Assembly: GCF_009720835.1 (NCBI RefSeq)
Contig: NZ_WNKZ01000047.1
Location: forward strand, 1-44,830
Source: Pseudoduganella buxea
GTDB taxonomy: Bacteria > Pseudomonadota > Gammaproteobacteria > Burkholderiales > Burkholderiaceae_D
Reading direction: 5' to 3'
DNA length: 44,830 nt
The notes below the pieces were generated by a model. It searched no databases. It was not told the DNA's origin and saw only the letters and a program-made list of their open reading frames with translations. A program made the translations under genes and the position numbers. Positions 26,161 to 35,588 of this stretch are shown here, one piece after another; position 1 is the stretch's first letter; every line of letters begins with the position of its first letter.

Positions 26161-27314
26161 CAGCCGCGAGCCGCGCGGATCATGTTGCGGGCGATGACGA
26201 GCTGCTGGATCTGCGACGTGCCTTCATAGATGCGGAACAGGCGCACGTCGCGGTAGAAGCGCTCGGCCGCATAGTCGGCGATATAGCCGGCCCCGCCGTG
26301 GATCTGCACGGCGCGGTCGGCCACGCGCCCGCACATCTCGGAAGCGAACAGCTTGCAGCAGGACGCCTCGGTCGATACATCCTGGCCGTTGTCGCGGCGC
26401 CGGGCCGCGTCCAGCACCATGCAGCGGGCCGCGTACAGCTCGGCCTTGCTGTCGGCCAGCATGGCCTGCACCAGCTGGAATTCGGCGATGGGCTGGCCGA
26501 ACTGGCGCCGCTCCAACGCGTAGCGCAGTGCGTCGTCCAGCATGCGTTCGGCCGCGCCCACGCAGACGGCGGCGATATGCAGCCGGCCCTTGTCCAGCAC
26601 CTTCATGGCCGTCTTGAAGCCGACCCCTTCGACCCCGCCGATCAGGTTCGCCGCCGGCACCCGGCAGTTCTCGAAAATGACGTCGCAGGTGTGGGCCCCC
26701 CGCTGGCCCATCTTTTTATCGGTCGGCCCCAGCGACAGGCCGTGCGTGCCCCGTTCGACGATGAAGGCGGAAATGGCGCCGGCGCCTTGGCCCTCGGGGT
26801 CGGTGCGGGCCATCACCGTGAAGATCGACGCTTCCGGCGCGTTCGTGATGAAGCGCTTGGTGCCGTTGATGACGTAATACGCGCCGTCGCGCACGGCCGT
26901 GGTGCGCAGCGAAGCCGCGTCCGAGCCGGCGTCCGGTTCCGTCAGGGCGAAGGCGCCGATGATGTCGCCCGACGCCAGCCGGGGCAGGTACGCCGCCTTC
27001 TGGGCCTCGGTGCCGTCGATGACGATGCCCTGGGCGCCGATGCCGTTGTTGGTGCCGATCAGCGAGCGGAAGGCGGGGGATGTCCACGCGATCTCGAACG
27101 CCACCATCACCTCCTCTTCCATCGTCAGCGCCAGGCCGCCGTACTGCTCCGGGATCGACAGGCCGAACAGGCCCAGCTCGCGCATCTGCGCCACGATGGC
27201 GGGCGCAATCTCGTCGCTGTCGGCCACGGCTTGCTCTGCCGGCACCAGCACTTCACGCACGAAACGGCGCAGGCTGTCGGTGAGCAGGCGCAAGGTCTGT
27301 TCGTCGCGGATCAT
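26160..27314 (-). CDS. Acyl-CoA dehydrogenase
   Basis: 384 residues, normal length. Family blocks are FALTEPDAGSDAASLRTTAV (FAD and substrate contact), GTKRFITNAPEASIFTVMARTD, and ERRQFGQPIAEFQLVQAMLADSKAELYAARCM, followed by QIHGGAGYIADYAAERFYRD and RIYEGTSQIQQLVIARNMIR; the Glu of YEGTSQI is the catalytic base in many members. It makes the 2,3-enoyl-CoA with FAD, passing electrons to ETF. The start at 27314 has AAGGAAG 6-12 bases before it; a codon 19 residues upstream is less likely. First gene of the seven-gene operon. No enoyl-CoA hydratase or thiolase is nearby, so later steps are encoded elsewhere. Confidence 0.93.
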   Translation of the reverse strand: MIRDEQTLRLLTDSLRRFVREVLVPAEQAVADSDEIAPAIVAQMRELGLFGLSIPEQYGGLALTMEEEVMVAFEIAWTSPAFRSLIGTNNGIGAQGIVIDGTEAQKAAYLPRLASGDIIGAFALTEPDAGSDAASLRTTAVRDGAYYVINGTKRFITNAPEASIFTVMARTDPEGQGAGAISAFIVERGTHGLSLGPTDKKMGQRGAHTCDVIFENCRVPAANLIGGVEGVGFKTAMKVLDKGRLHIAAVCVGAAERMLDDALRYALERRQFGQPIAEFQLVQAMLADSKAELYAARCMVLDAARRRDNGQDVSTEASCCKLFASEMCGRVADRAVQIHGGAGYIADYAAERFYRDVRLFRIYEGTSQIQQLVIARNMIRAARG

Positions 27315-27491
27315 CGGCTTCCTTTCAAGGCTGTTGGGCGCGAGTGTGCCGAGCCGGCCTGTCAGTGTCAACAGGTTTTCGGGCCGCCCAAGGGACAGGA
27401 GGCGGCATGCGCCATGTCGAATGCCCGATGGCGATTAACAAGGGGGAGTCCATCGGGTAGACTCTGGGTTTCGGCACCAACAGAGATCGCG

Positions 27492-30400
27492 ATGACACTC
27501 AGCAGTGCGGCAGGCGCGCAACCGGCGGACCAATCCGCACTCGAACCCAGCAACCTTGGCTTCCCCGTGGTCGGCATCGGCGCGTCCGCCGGCGGCCTGT
27601 CGGCCCTGCTGCGCATGTTCGAACAGATGCCGGCCAAGAACGGCATGGCCTTCGTCGTCATCCTGCACCTGTCGCCGAAGCACCAGAGCGCGGCCGACAC
27701 GGTGCTGCAGCGGGTCACGGCGATGCCCGTGGTCCAGGTCACGCACCGTACTGCCATCCAGCCCGAGCATGTGTACGTGATCGCGCCGAACCTGCAGCTG
27801 TCGATGGACGACGGCCACCTGGACGTGCGCGAACTGGAGCGACCCCGGGGCCAGCACGTGGCCATCGATATCTTCTTCCGTACCCTGGCCGACGCCCACC
27901 GCGAACAGGCCTTTGCCGTGGTGCTGTCCGGCACCGGTTCGGACGGTTCGGTGGGCCTGGAGCGGGTCAAGGAGCTCGGCGGCATGACGTTTGCCCAGCT
28001 GCCCGACGACGCCGAGCACGATGGCATGCCCAATGCCGCCATCGCCACCGGCATGGTCGATTTCGTGCTGCCGGCAACGGACATCGCCCACAAGCTGACG
28101 GAAGTTCATGGGCACACCCGCCGCATCCACCTGCCGCACGACGGCGGCGACGACGACGGCGCCATCGTCCCCGAGGGCGAAGGGGACGACGACACCCAGG
28201 CCGACAACGACGAGGCCCTGCAGCGCGTCATCGTCATGCTGTGCGCGAACACGGGCCACGACTTCCGCCACTACAAGCGCGCCACCGTGATGCGGCGCAT
28301 CGAGCGGCGCCTGCAGGTCAAGGGTGTGCCGTCGCTGCCCATGTATGCCGATTTGCTGGAGAAGGACGCGGCCGAATACAAGGCGCTGCTGAAGGACATG
28401 CTGATCGGCGTGACCAACTTCTTCCGCGACCGCGAAGCCTTCGAGGCGCTGGAACGGGACATCATTCCCGAGCTGTTCCGCGACAAGACGCGCGGCGAGC
28501 AGGTGCGCGCCTGGGTGGCCGCCTGCGCCACGGGCCAGGAAGCCTATTCGCTGGCGATGCTGCTGGCCGATGAGGCCTCGCGCATGACGCGCCCGCCGGA
28601 CGTGCAGGTGTTCGCCTCCGATATCGACGAGCAGGCCATCACCATCGCCCGTGCCGGCCTGTATCCGGCATCGATCGTCATGGACGTGCCGCCGTCGCGG
28701 CTGCGCCAGTTCTTCACGAAGGAAGATGAACGCTACCGCATCCGCAAGACCATCCGCGACCGCATCCTCTTCGCCGCCCACAACCTGCTGCGCGATCCGC
28801 CGTTCTCGAAACTGGACCTGATCTCCTGCCGCAACCTGCTGATCTACCTGAACCGCGACGTGCAGATGCGCGTGATGGAGATGTTCCATTCGGCCCTGAA
28901 GCCGGACGGCTACCTGTTCCTCGGCTCGTCCGAGTCGGCCGACGCGGCGGCGGAATTCTTCGTCCCCGTCGACAAGAAGAACCGCATCTACCGGGCCCGG
29001 CCCCTGTCGCGGGCGGCGCGCTACCTGCCGGCCCTGTCGGCCACGGCGGCGGCGCGGACACCGGAGCTGGCCAGCGGCGGCGCCGCTGCCCGGCGCGTAT
29101 TTTCCTACGCGGAGGTGCACCAGCGTGCGCTGTCGAAATTCGCGCCACCGTCCATCGTCGTCGACCGCGATTCGAATATCGTCCACAGCTCCGATTCGGC
29201 CGGGCGCTTCCTGCGCCACGTGGGCGGCGAGCCGTCGCGCAATGTCCTGCAGCTGGTGCTGCCGGAACTGCGGCTGGAGCTGCGCAGCGCCCTGTACCAG
29301 GCGATCCAGAGCGGCAACAGCGTCGAAGGCCAGCGGGTACTGGTCAAGCGCGACGCGGGCAGCTATTTCGTCAACATCATCGTGCGGCCCTTCAACGACG
29401 AGGGCGCCAACGGCGACTTCGTGCTGATCCTGTTCGAGCAGACCGAGCAGTCGATGGTGGGCGAGCCGCCCGCCGTGCAGGCCGAGCACAAGGACCTGGT
29501 GCTGCTTCAGCTGGAGCAGGAACTGCAGCGCAGCAAGGAAAAGCTGCAGGAAACCATCGAGCAGTCGGAAGTGTCGAACGAGGAGCTGCGCGCGTCGAAC
29601 GAGGAGCTGCAGGCCATCAACGAGGAACTGCGTTCGGCCACGGAGGAACTGGAAACGAGCAAGGAAGAGCTGCAGTCCGTCAACGAGGAACTGATCACCG
29701 TCAACTACGAGCTGAAGGTGAAGGTGGAGGAAACGGGCAAGGCCAACGACGACCTGAACAACCTGATCGCGTCGACCAATATCGCCACCGTCTTCGTCGA
29801 CCGGGCCATGCGCATCAAGCGCTTCACGCCCAGGGCGGCCGACGTGTTCTCGCTGATTCCCACCGATATCGGCCGCTCGCTGCTCGACATCACGCACCGG
29901 CTCGACTACGACCAGCTGGCCGAGGACGTTTCCGCCTCGTTCGACACCTTGCGCCTGGTCGAGCGGGAAGTGCGCAGCAATGACGGACGCTACTATATTG
30001 TCCGCTTGCTGCCGTACCGCACCACCGAGGACCGCATCGAAGGGGCCGTGATGACCTTCTTCGACATCACGGGCCGGCGCGAGGCCGAGGACAAGCTGCG
30101 CCGCGGCGAAGAGTGGATGCGGCTGGTGGCCGAAAGCACGGACGACTATGCCATCATCACGGTCGACAACGAAGGCCTCGTGACGGGCTGGAACAAGGGC
30201 GCCGAGCGCAATTTCGGCTACAAGGAAGAGGAAGTGCTGGGGCGGCTGCTGGACTTCATCTTCACGCCGGAAGACCGCGCCGCCGGCATTCCCGCGCACG
30301 AACGGGTGCGGGCCCGCAAGGAGGGGCGCGCCGAGGACGAGCGCTGGCACGTGCGCAAGGACGGTTCGCGCTTCTTCAGCGTGGGCGTGACGACGCCGCT

Positions 30401-31661
30401 GCACAATGGCGAATTCTACGGCTATGCGAAGATCACGCGCGACCAGACCCTGCGGGCACAGCGGGACAGCGAACGCAACGCGGAGCTGAGCAGCTCGCAG
30501 GCGGGCCGCGACCAGGCCGAATCCGACAATGCCCAGAAGGACGAGTTCCTGGCCATCATGTCGCACGAACTGCGCCATCCGCTCAACCTGATCTATATCA
30601 ATGCCGAACTGCTGGCCCGCCTGGCGCCCGTGCGCGACACGCCGGCGGCCGCGCGCGCCGTCGCCGCCATCCGCAAGGCCGTGGCCAGCCAGGCCAAGAT
30701 CATCGACGACCTGCTCGACATGGCACGCCTGAACACGGGCAAGCTGGCGCTGGACTGCCGCGATATCGACCTGGCCGACGTCACTGGCCAGCTGGTGGAA
30801 GTGCTGCGGGCCGATCCGGTGGCGCAGCAGCTCGACATCTCGCTGCTTTCGAGCGGCGAGCCCGTGTTCGTGCCGGCCGATCCGGTGCGGCTGGAGCAGG
30901 TGGTGCTGAACCTGCTCAGCAACGCCATCAAGTTCACGCCGGCCGGCGGCAAGGTCACCGTCACGCTCGGCGTGGAGGAGGGGCAAGCCCGGCTGGATGT
31001 GACGGACACGGGCGCCGGCATCGATGCCGCCAGCCTGACGCAGCTCTTCGGCATGTTCCGCCAGGGCAGCGCCAAGGCCCTGCGCCACCACGCCGGGCTG
31101 GGTATCGGTCTGGCGCTGGCACGCCAGATCGTCGAGCAGCATGGCGGTCGCATCGAGGCCGCTTCCGAGGGGCCCGACCGGGGCAGCCGCTTTTCGCTGT
31201 GGCTGCCGCTGTCGCGCCACCCTGCGCCGGGCGTGCCGACGCCGTCGACCTTGCCGGGCGCCTGCGTGGCGGGCCGGCACCTGCTGCTGGTGGACGACGA
31301 CGAGGATTCGGCCAGGGTATTCCAGACCCTGCTCGAGATGGACGGTGCCACCGTCTCGATCGCCAGGACGGCCATGGAAGGGCTGGCGCTGATGCAGGCC
31401 CGGGCCGAATCCGGCGCGCCCGTGCACCTGCTGGTGTCGGACCTGTCGATGCCCGATATGGACGGCTTCGACTTCATCCGCGCCGTGCGGGCCGTGCCGA
31501 TACTGGCGGACCTGCCGGCCATTGCCGCCAGCGGCCTGGGGCGGGAACAGGACGTGCGCGCCGCGCTGGATGCGGGATTCTCGTCCTTCCTGACCAAGCC
31601 GGTCGCCATCGAAGTGCTCTGCAACGAAATCACAAGGCTGCTGCCCCGCCCGGGGCCGTGA
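27492..31661 (+). CDS. CheB-CheR-PAS-histidine kinase-receiver fusion protein
   Basis: 1389 residues. Order: CheB methylesterase domain (~24-205; Ser in GIGASAGGL, His in LHLSPKHQS, Asp in EHDGMPNAAI), acidic linker (~210-235), CheR methyltransferase (~236-500; AACATGQEAYSLAM for SAM, RNLLIYLNRDVQ), PAS-like domain (~547-650), long coiled coil (~667-752, heptads such as SNEELRASNEELQAINEEL), two more PAS domains (~755-985), HisKA with His ~1024 (AIMSHELRHPLN), HATPase (NLLSNAIKFTPAGG), and a C-terminal receiver with Asp ~1316 (SDLSMPDMDGF). Such hybrids unite adaptation enzymes with a kinase. No chemoreceptor is nearby. The open frame extends ~470 codons upstream as an artefact; the ATG at 27492 matches the family start. 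A second CheB follows at once. Confidence 0.93.
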   Translation: MTLSSAAGAQPADQSALEPSNLGFPVVGIGASAGGLSALLRMFEQMPAKNGMAFVVILHLSPKHQSAADTVLQRVTAMPVVQVTHRTAIQPEHVYVIAPNLQLSMDDGHLDVRELERPRGQHVAIDIFFRTLADAHREQAFAVVLSGTGSDGSVGLERVKELGGMTFAQLPDDAEHDGMPNAAIATGMVDFVLPATDIAHKLTEVHGHTRRIHLPHDGGDDDGAIVPEGEGDDDTQADNDEALQRVIVMLCANTGHDFRHYKRATVMRRIERRLQVKGVPSLPMYADLLEKDAAEYKALLKDMLIGVTNFFRDREAFEALERDIIPELFRDKTRGEQVRAWVAACATGQEAYSLAMLLADEASRMTRPPDVQVFASDIDEQAITIARAGLYPASIVMDVPPSRLRQFFTKEDERYRIRKTIRDRILFAAHNLLRDPPFSKLDLISCRNLLIYLNRDVQMRVMEMFHSALKPDGYLFLGSSESADAAAEFFVPVDKKNRIYRARPLSRAARYLPALSATAAARTPELASGGAAARRVFSYAEVHQRALSKFAPPSIVVDRDSNIVHSSDSAGRFLRHVGGEPSRNVLQLVLPELRLELRSALYQAIQSGNSVEGQRVLVKRDAGSYFVNIIVRPFNDEGANGDFVLILFEQTEQSMVGEPPAVQAEHKDLVLLQLEQELQRSKEKLQETIEQSEVSNEELRASNEELQAINEELRSATEELETSKEELQSVNEELITVNYELKVKVEETGKANDDLNNLIASTNIATVFVDRAMRIKRFTPRAADVFSLIPTDIGRSLLDITHRLDYDQLAEDVSASFDTLRLVEREVRSNDGRYYIVRLLPYRTTEDRIEGAVMTFFDITGRREAEDKLRRGEEWMRLVAESTDDYAIITVDNEGLVTGWNKGAERNFGYKEEEVLGRLLDFIFTPEDRAAGIPAHERVRARKEGRAEDERWHVRKDGSRFFSVGVTTPLHNGEFYGYAKITRDQTLRAQRDSERNAELSSSQAGRDQAESDNAQKDEFLAIMSHELRHPLNLIYINAELLARLAPVRDTPAAARAVAAIRKAVASQAKIIDDLLDMARLNTGKLALDCRDIDLADVTGQLVEVLRADPVAQQLDISLLSSGEPVFVPADPVRLEQVVLNLLSNAIKFTPAGGKVTVTLGVEEGQARLDVTDTGAGIDAASLTQLFGMFRQGSAKALRHHAGLGIGLALARQIVEQHGGRIEAASEGPDRGSRFSLWLPLSRHPAPGVPTPSTLPGACVAGRHLLLVDDDEDSARVFQTLLEMDGATVSIARTAMEGLALMQARAESGAPVHLLVSDLSMPDMDGFDFIRAVRAVPILADLPAIAASGLGREQDVRAALDAGFSSFLTKPVAIEVLCNEITRLLPRPGP

Positions 31662-31730
31662 CCCGGAGCGGTGCGCCACCTGCGTGCAGTGGCGCACCGA
31701 CGGTCCCGCGCGCAGGCCGGAGACTGGATC

Positions 31731-32777
31731 ATGATCGAACTTGCCATCCCTGCCGCCGATGACGTGATCGTCATCGGCACCTCCGCCGGCGGCCTCGAAG
31801 CGCTGCGTGCCATTGTCGCGGCGCTGCCCGCAGGATTGCCCGCCGCCGTGCTCGTGACGATGCACGTGGGGCAGCACGACAGCCTCCTGCCCAGCCTGCT
31901 GGCGCCGTTGACGTCACTGCCTGTGCGTCACGCGCGCGAAGGCGATGCGCTCGAAGCAGGCCGCATCCTCGTGGCGCCGCCCGACTTCCACCTGCTGGTG
32001 GTGGAGCAGGACGGCGCACGGCGCATTTCCCTGTCGCGCGGCCCCCGCGAAAACCACGCCCGTCCCGCCATCGACCCCCTGTTCCGGACCGCCGCCGCCG
32101 TCTACGGCGCGCGCGCCACGGGCGTGATCCTGACGGGGCGGCTGGACGACGGCACGGCCGGCCTGTTTGCCATCAAGGCCTGCGGCGGCCACGCCATCGT
32201 GCAGTTGCCGGCCGATGCCGTCGCGCCGGAGATGCCCCTGAGCGCCATCGAGAATGTCGACGTGGACCAGGTGCTGCTGCTGGACGATATCGCCCCCGCG
32301 CTGGTACAGCGCGTAACGCAGTCGGCACTGCACGGGGCCGGACGGGAGCGCCGCGTCGAGATCGCGCCGCCCGAATGGCTGCAGCTGGAAATCCAGTTTG
32401 TCAGCACCGGCGGCAATATCGAGACGCTGGCCCGCATCGCCACGCCGTCCACCTATACCTGCCCGGAGTGCCATGGCAGCCTGTGGCAGGTGCAAGGCAT
32501 CGGGCCGCGGCGCTACCGCTGTCATACGGGCCACTCGCTGACCGAGCGTAGCCTGGCCGAGCTGCAGGGCCAGCTGGTGGACGAAGCGCTGTGGTCCGCC
32601 ATCCGCGCCCTGCACGAAAAGGAAAAGCTGCTGCGCACGATGGCCGGCAACACCGCCGGCGGCAGCCATGCGCCGGCGGCGCTGGCCCGGCTGTCCCAGG
32701 CCACGGCGGCGCAGCGCAGCGGCGAACTGCTGCGCCGTTTGGTGACGGGCGAACCCCTGCCGGGATCGACGGGATAG
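31731..32777 (+). CDS. CheB-type methylesterase with C-terminal Cys-rich module
   Basis: 348 residues. Residues ~10-195 are a stand-alone CheB catalytic domain without receiver: Ser in VIGTSAGGLEAL, His in VTMHVGQHDSLL, and the region VILTGRLDDGTAGLFAIKACGGHAIVQLPADA with PEMPLSAI. The expected SGMGSDG is changed to TGRLDDG. The C-terminal third contains a zinc-ribbon-like pattern (TCPECHGSLWQV ... YRCHTGHSLTE) followed by a helical tail. Proteins of this CheB-CxxC type are common next to CheB-CheR hybrid kinases, as here (69-bp gap). Substrate may be a receptor or another protein. GGAG lies 9-12 bases before the ATG. Confidence 0.9.
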   Translation: MIELAIPAADDVIVIGTSAGGLEALRAIVAALPAGLPAAVLVTMHVGQHDSLLPSLLAPLTSLPVRHAREGDALEAGRILVAPPDFHLLVVEQDGARRISLSRGPRENHARPAIDPLFRTAAAVYGARATGVILTGRLDDGTAGLFAIKACGGHAIVQLPADAVAPEMPLSAIENVDVDQVLLLDDIAPALVQRVTQSALHGAGRERRVEIAPPEWLQLEIQFVSTGGNIETLARIATPSTYTCPECHGSLWQVQGIGPRRYRCHTGHSLTERSLAELQGQLVDEALWSAIRALHEKEKLLRTMAGNTAGGSHAPAALARLSQATAAQRSGELLRRLVTGEPLPGSTG

Positions 32778-32950
32778 AAGAGTTTTCCGTGGCAATTGTT
32801 TCAATCCATGCTGTCGTCGTCCTACATGGCCTATCGAACAACTCCTATAGCTGCGCTGGGGTGGTTGCGCGATCATTCGCAGACACCACGCGCTGCGGCA
32901 CAGACCGTCGCACGTGATTCTCGAATGCCAACTACCCAGGAGAAACAGGA

Positions 32951-33922
32951 ATGTTTGCACACAATAAGCGATTGCAATACACCGTACGTGTCAGCGAGCC
33001 CAACCCGGGCCTCGCCAACCTGATGTTGGAACAATTCGGCGGCCCGCAAGGCGAGCTGGCCGCGGCCTGCCGTTACTTCACGCAGGCCCTGGCCGAGGAC
33101 GATCCGGGCCGCAAGGACATGCTGTTCGATATCGCGACGGAGGAACTGTCCCACCTGGAGGTGATCGGCAATATCGTCGTCATGCTGAACAAGGGCGCCA
33201 AGGGCGCGCTGGCCGAAGGCGTCGAGGACGAAGGCGAGCTGTATCGAAAGATCACGGGCGCCGGCAACGACAGCCATATCACCCAGGTGCTGTATGGCGG
33301 CGGCGCGCCGCTGGTCAACTCGGCCGGCGTGCCGTGGACAGCCGCCTATATCGACACGATCGGCGAGCCGACGGCCGACCTGCGCTCGAATATCGCGGCC
33401 GAGGCCCGTGCCAAGATCGTCTACGAACGCCTGATCAACCTGACGGACGACCCGGGCGTGAAGGAAGCGCTGGGCTTCCTGATGACGCGCGAGATCGCCC
33501 ACCAGAAGTCATTTGAAAAGGCCTTGTATTCGATCCAGCCGAACTTCCCACCGGGCAAACTTGCGGGGCGCCCGGAATTTGCCAGCGTCTACTTCAATAT
33601 GTCGCAGGGCGGTCCGGAAATGAACGGCTCGTGGAACAGCGGCACGAAGTGGAATGTCGTGTCGGACCGCGACGAACAGTCCGACGTCGATGGCGGTGGC
33701 GGTGACGCGACCGTGGAACTGCCGCCCAAGGATGCCGAAGTGCTGAACCAGATGGCCCTGCGTACTCAGTCCAACCCCAGCGTCGATCCCCTGACGGGCG
33801 CCGAACTGGGCATGATGGCCGACCCTGGTCAGATCGCCGGTGCCGACGTGGCCGGCGGCCCACCGTCGACCCCGGGCGGCGACGTGCCGAAGAGCGGCGC
33901 GAAGAACGGCAAGAAGGGCTGA
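32951..33922 (+). CDS. Manganese catalase
   Basis: 323 residues. Ferritin-like four-helix core with the dimanganese ligands in the expected places: Glu35 (GPQGELAAACRYF), Glu65 and His68 (TEELSHLEV), Glu151 (AAEARAKIVYE) and His184 (REIAHQKSF). It disproportionates hydrogen peroxide without haem. The C-terminal ~80 residues are Gly/Pro/Asp-rich (DVDGGGGDATVELPP, later PPSTPGGDVPKSGAKNGKKG) and resemble the tail of other family members that wraps neighbouring subunits. AGGAG and AGGA precede the ATG. The stop is followed after 3 bases by a ZIP transporter gene, probably supplying the metal. Confidence 0.95.
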   Translation: MFAHNKRLQYTVRVSEPNPGLANLMLEQFGGPQGELAAACRYFTQALAEDDPGRKDMLFDIATEELSHLEVIGNIVVMLNKGAKGALAEGVEDEGELYRKITGAGNDSHITQVLYGGGAPLVNSAGVPWTAAYIDTIGEPTADLRSNIAAEARAKIVYERLINLTDDPGVKEALGFLMTREIAHQKSFEKALYSIQPNFPPGKLAGRPEFASVYFNMSQGGPEMNGSWNSGTKWNVVSDRDEQSDVDGGGGDATVELPPKDAEVLNQMALRTQSNPSVDPLTGAELGMMADPGQIAGADVAGGPPSTPGGDVPKSGAKNGKKG

Positions 33923-33925
33923 CCG

Positions 33926-34813
33926 ATGCACATCGCCCGCGCATTTCCTCACTCCTGGCGCCTGGCGCTGGGCGGCGCCATCTGCCTGGCCGGTGTGCTG
34001 GCGCTGCTGAACGATCTCGCGGGCGAGGTGCGCTCTTTCGACAGCCGCGTGCACGGCGCCCTGCTGGGCGGCGCCACGGCGGCGCTGGCGACGGCGCTGG
34101 GCACCTTGCCCGTGCTGCTGTCGCAGAAGTTCTCGCAACGAACCTATGACGGCTTCCTCGGCTTCGGCGCCGGCGTGATGCTGGCGGCCACCGCGTTTTC
34201 GCTCGTGATGCCGGCCATTGCCGCCAGCAAGGACGCGGGCGCGGGCCCGTTCCAGGCCAGCCTGACCGTCGGCGGGGCCATCCTGCTGGGCATGGGCCTC
34301 GTGTTGCTGCTGGACCGGGTCGTGCGGCACGAGTCGCTGCTGGACGGCGTCGATCCGGCACGTAACGATTCCATCAAGCGCGCGTGGCTGTTCGTGGCCG
34401 CCGTCGCCATCCATAATCTGCCGGAAGGGCTCGCCATTGGCGTGGCCTACGCCGGCGTCGACGTCGTCAAGGCACACAGCCTGGCAACGGGCATTTCCAT
34501 CCAGGACGTGCCGGAAGGCCTGGTCGTGGCCCTGGCCCTGCGCACGGTCGGCTATGGCCGTCTGTTCTCGTGCGCGCTGGGCGTGGCTTCCGGCCTGATC
34601 GAGCCCGTCGCCGCCGTCGCCGGCGCCATGCTGATCGAATATGCACGCGGCCTGTTGCCGTGGGGCCTGGCGCTGGCCGCCGGCGCCATGCTGTTCGTCA
34701 TCACGCACGACGTCGTGCCCGAGTCGCACCGCAACGGCCACCGCACCAGCGCCTCATGCGCCGTCGTGTTCGGCTTCATCGTCATGATGGTGCTCGATAC
34801 GGCTCTCGCCTAA
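33926..34813 (+). CDS. ZIP-family metal transporter
   Basis: 295 residues, eight membrane segments. Helix 4 carries AVAIHNLPEGLAIGVAYAG and helix 5 SIQDVPEGLVVALAL, the two metal-binding motifs (HNxPEG and the second xxPEG) of ZIP proteins; GFGAGVMLAATAFSLVMPAI and a late AGAMLFVITHDVVPESHR (EH motif) also fit. The second motif has Gln-Asp (QDVPEG) where many have Gln-Asn or His-Asn. ZIP proteins bring divalent metals (Zn, Fe, Mn) into the cytoplasm. Cotranscription with manganese catalase suggests Mn2+ as the relevant cargo (inference). AAGAAGGGC lies just before the start. Its 3' end overlaps the convergent phosphoribosyltransferase gene by 4 bp. Confidence 0.92.
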   Translation: MHIARAFPHSWRLALGGAICLAGVLALLNDLAGEVRSFDSRVHGALLGGATAALATALGTLPVLLSQKFSQRTYDGFLGFGAGVMLAATAFSLVMPAIAASKDAGAGPFQASLTVGGAILLGMGLVLLLDRVVRHESLLDGVDPARNDSIKRAWLFVAAVAIHNLPEGLAIGVAYAGVDVVKAHSLATGISIQDVPEGLVVALALRTVGYGRLFSCALGVASGLIEPVAAVAGAMLIEYARGLLPWGLALAAGAMLFVITHDVVPESHRNGHRTSASCAVVFGFIVMMVLDTALA

Positions 34814-35451
34814 CCAGGGGCGCGCTGCAACAGGGCAATCGCTTCCCCTTCCTCCACCTGGGGGAAGTGCCGGTAGTGCTGGCCGACGGCGACGAAGTCG
34901 GCCGGCACGGCCAGGCACACCACTTCGTCGCAAAGGGGCGCGATCACGTCCAGCGCCTCGCGCGAGGCCACCGGCACACAGGCGACCAGGCGGGCCGGGT
35001 CCTGGCGGCGCAAGGCGCGCAGCGCCGCCGCCATTGTCGAACCCGTCGCCAGCCCATCGTCCACCACCAGCACGCTGCGCCCGGCCACCTGCGCTGGCGG
35101 GCCATAAGCCTCGCGCCGGCGCCGCATCAGCGCCAGCTGCCGCTGCGTCTGCTCCTCGACCCATTCCATGCTGGTGCGGGTGCGGTGGAAGTAGGGCGCC
35201 AGTTCGCGGTTACCGTGCTCGTCGACGGCACCGACGGCCAGTTCGGGATCGGATGCGGACGGCAGCTTGCGCACCAAAACCACATCGAGTTCGCCACCGA
35301 GCCGGTCCGCCAGGATACGGCCCATCGGCACGGCGCCGCGGGGAATCGCCAGCACCAGGGGGTTGCGGCCGCGCCACGACAGCAGCCTGTCGGCCAGCAT
35401 TCCAGCAGCCTGAGCACGGTCATGAAATGGTAAGCTGATATCGTCGTGCAT
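34810..35451 (-). CDS. Phosphoribosyltransferase family protein
   Basis: 213 residues. The PRPP-binding motif is VLVVDDGLATGSTM (127-140), with N-terminal VLAIPRGAVPMGRILADRLGGELDVVLVRKLP. This is the family often found as a free-standing 'phosphoribosyltransferase' in stress-related gene sets, sometimes fused to a dienelactone hydrolase; the substrate is not known. The inserted TRTSMEWVEEQTQRQLALMRRRREAYG is a helical hood region. GAGGTG lies 4-9 bases before the ATG at 35451, preferred over an in-frame codon 20 residues upstream. It stands alone on its strand. Confidence 0.85.
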   Translation of the reverse strand: MHDDISLPFHDRAQAAGMLADRLLSWRGRNPLVLAIPRGAVPMGRILADRLGGELDVVLVRKLPSASDPELAVGAVDEHGNRELAPYFHRTRTSMEWVEEQTQRQLALMRRRREAYGPPAQVAGRSVLVVDDGLATGSTMAAALRALRRQDPARLVACVPVASREALDVIAPLCDEVVCLAVPADFVAVGQHYRHFPQVEEGEAIALLQRAPG

Positions 35452-35588
35452 GGACACCTCGCTTGGTATTGAAGACAGAATAGCGCAGAATATCGTGACG
35501 GGACATGGCAAAATAGCGCTTCAAGGCTCCCGTCTTTACAGCAACAGGCACTGCCTCGGGCCCCCGGGCCAACCGCCGGAGAAAGCAA

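Noticed and set aside
26082..27491. Long in-frame extension upstream of the CheB-CheR hybrid
   Set aside because: It lies antisense to the acyl-CoA dehydrogenase gene and has no domain; the family start is at 27492.
27435..31877. 1480-codon open frame on the minus strand
   Set aside because: It is antisense to the CheB-CheR hybrid kinase, has no recognisable domains and an amino-acid make-up (very rich in His, Gln, Arg, Ala) typical of shadow frames in GC-rich DNA.
32825..32855. OxyR-type site upstream of manganese catalase (CTAT ... CTATAG)
   Set aside because: Only scattered half-site bases match and the spacing is wrong; not enough to claim an OxyR operator.
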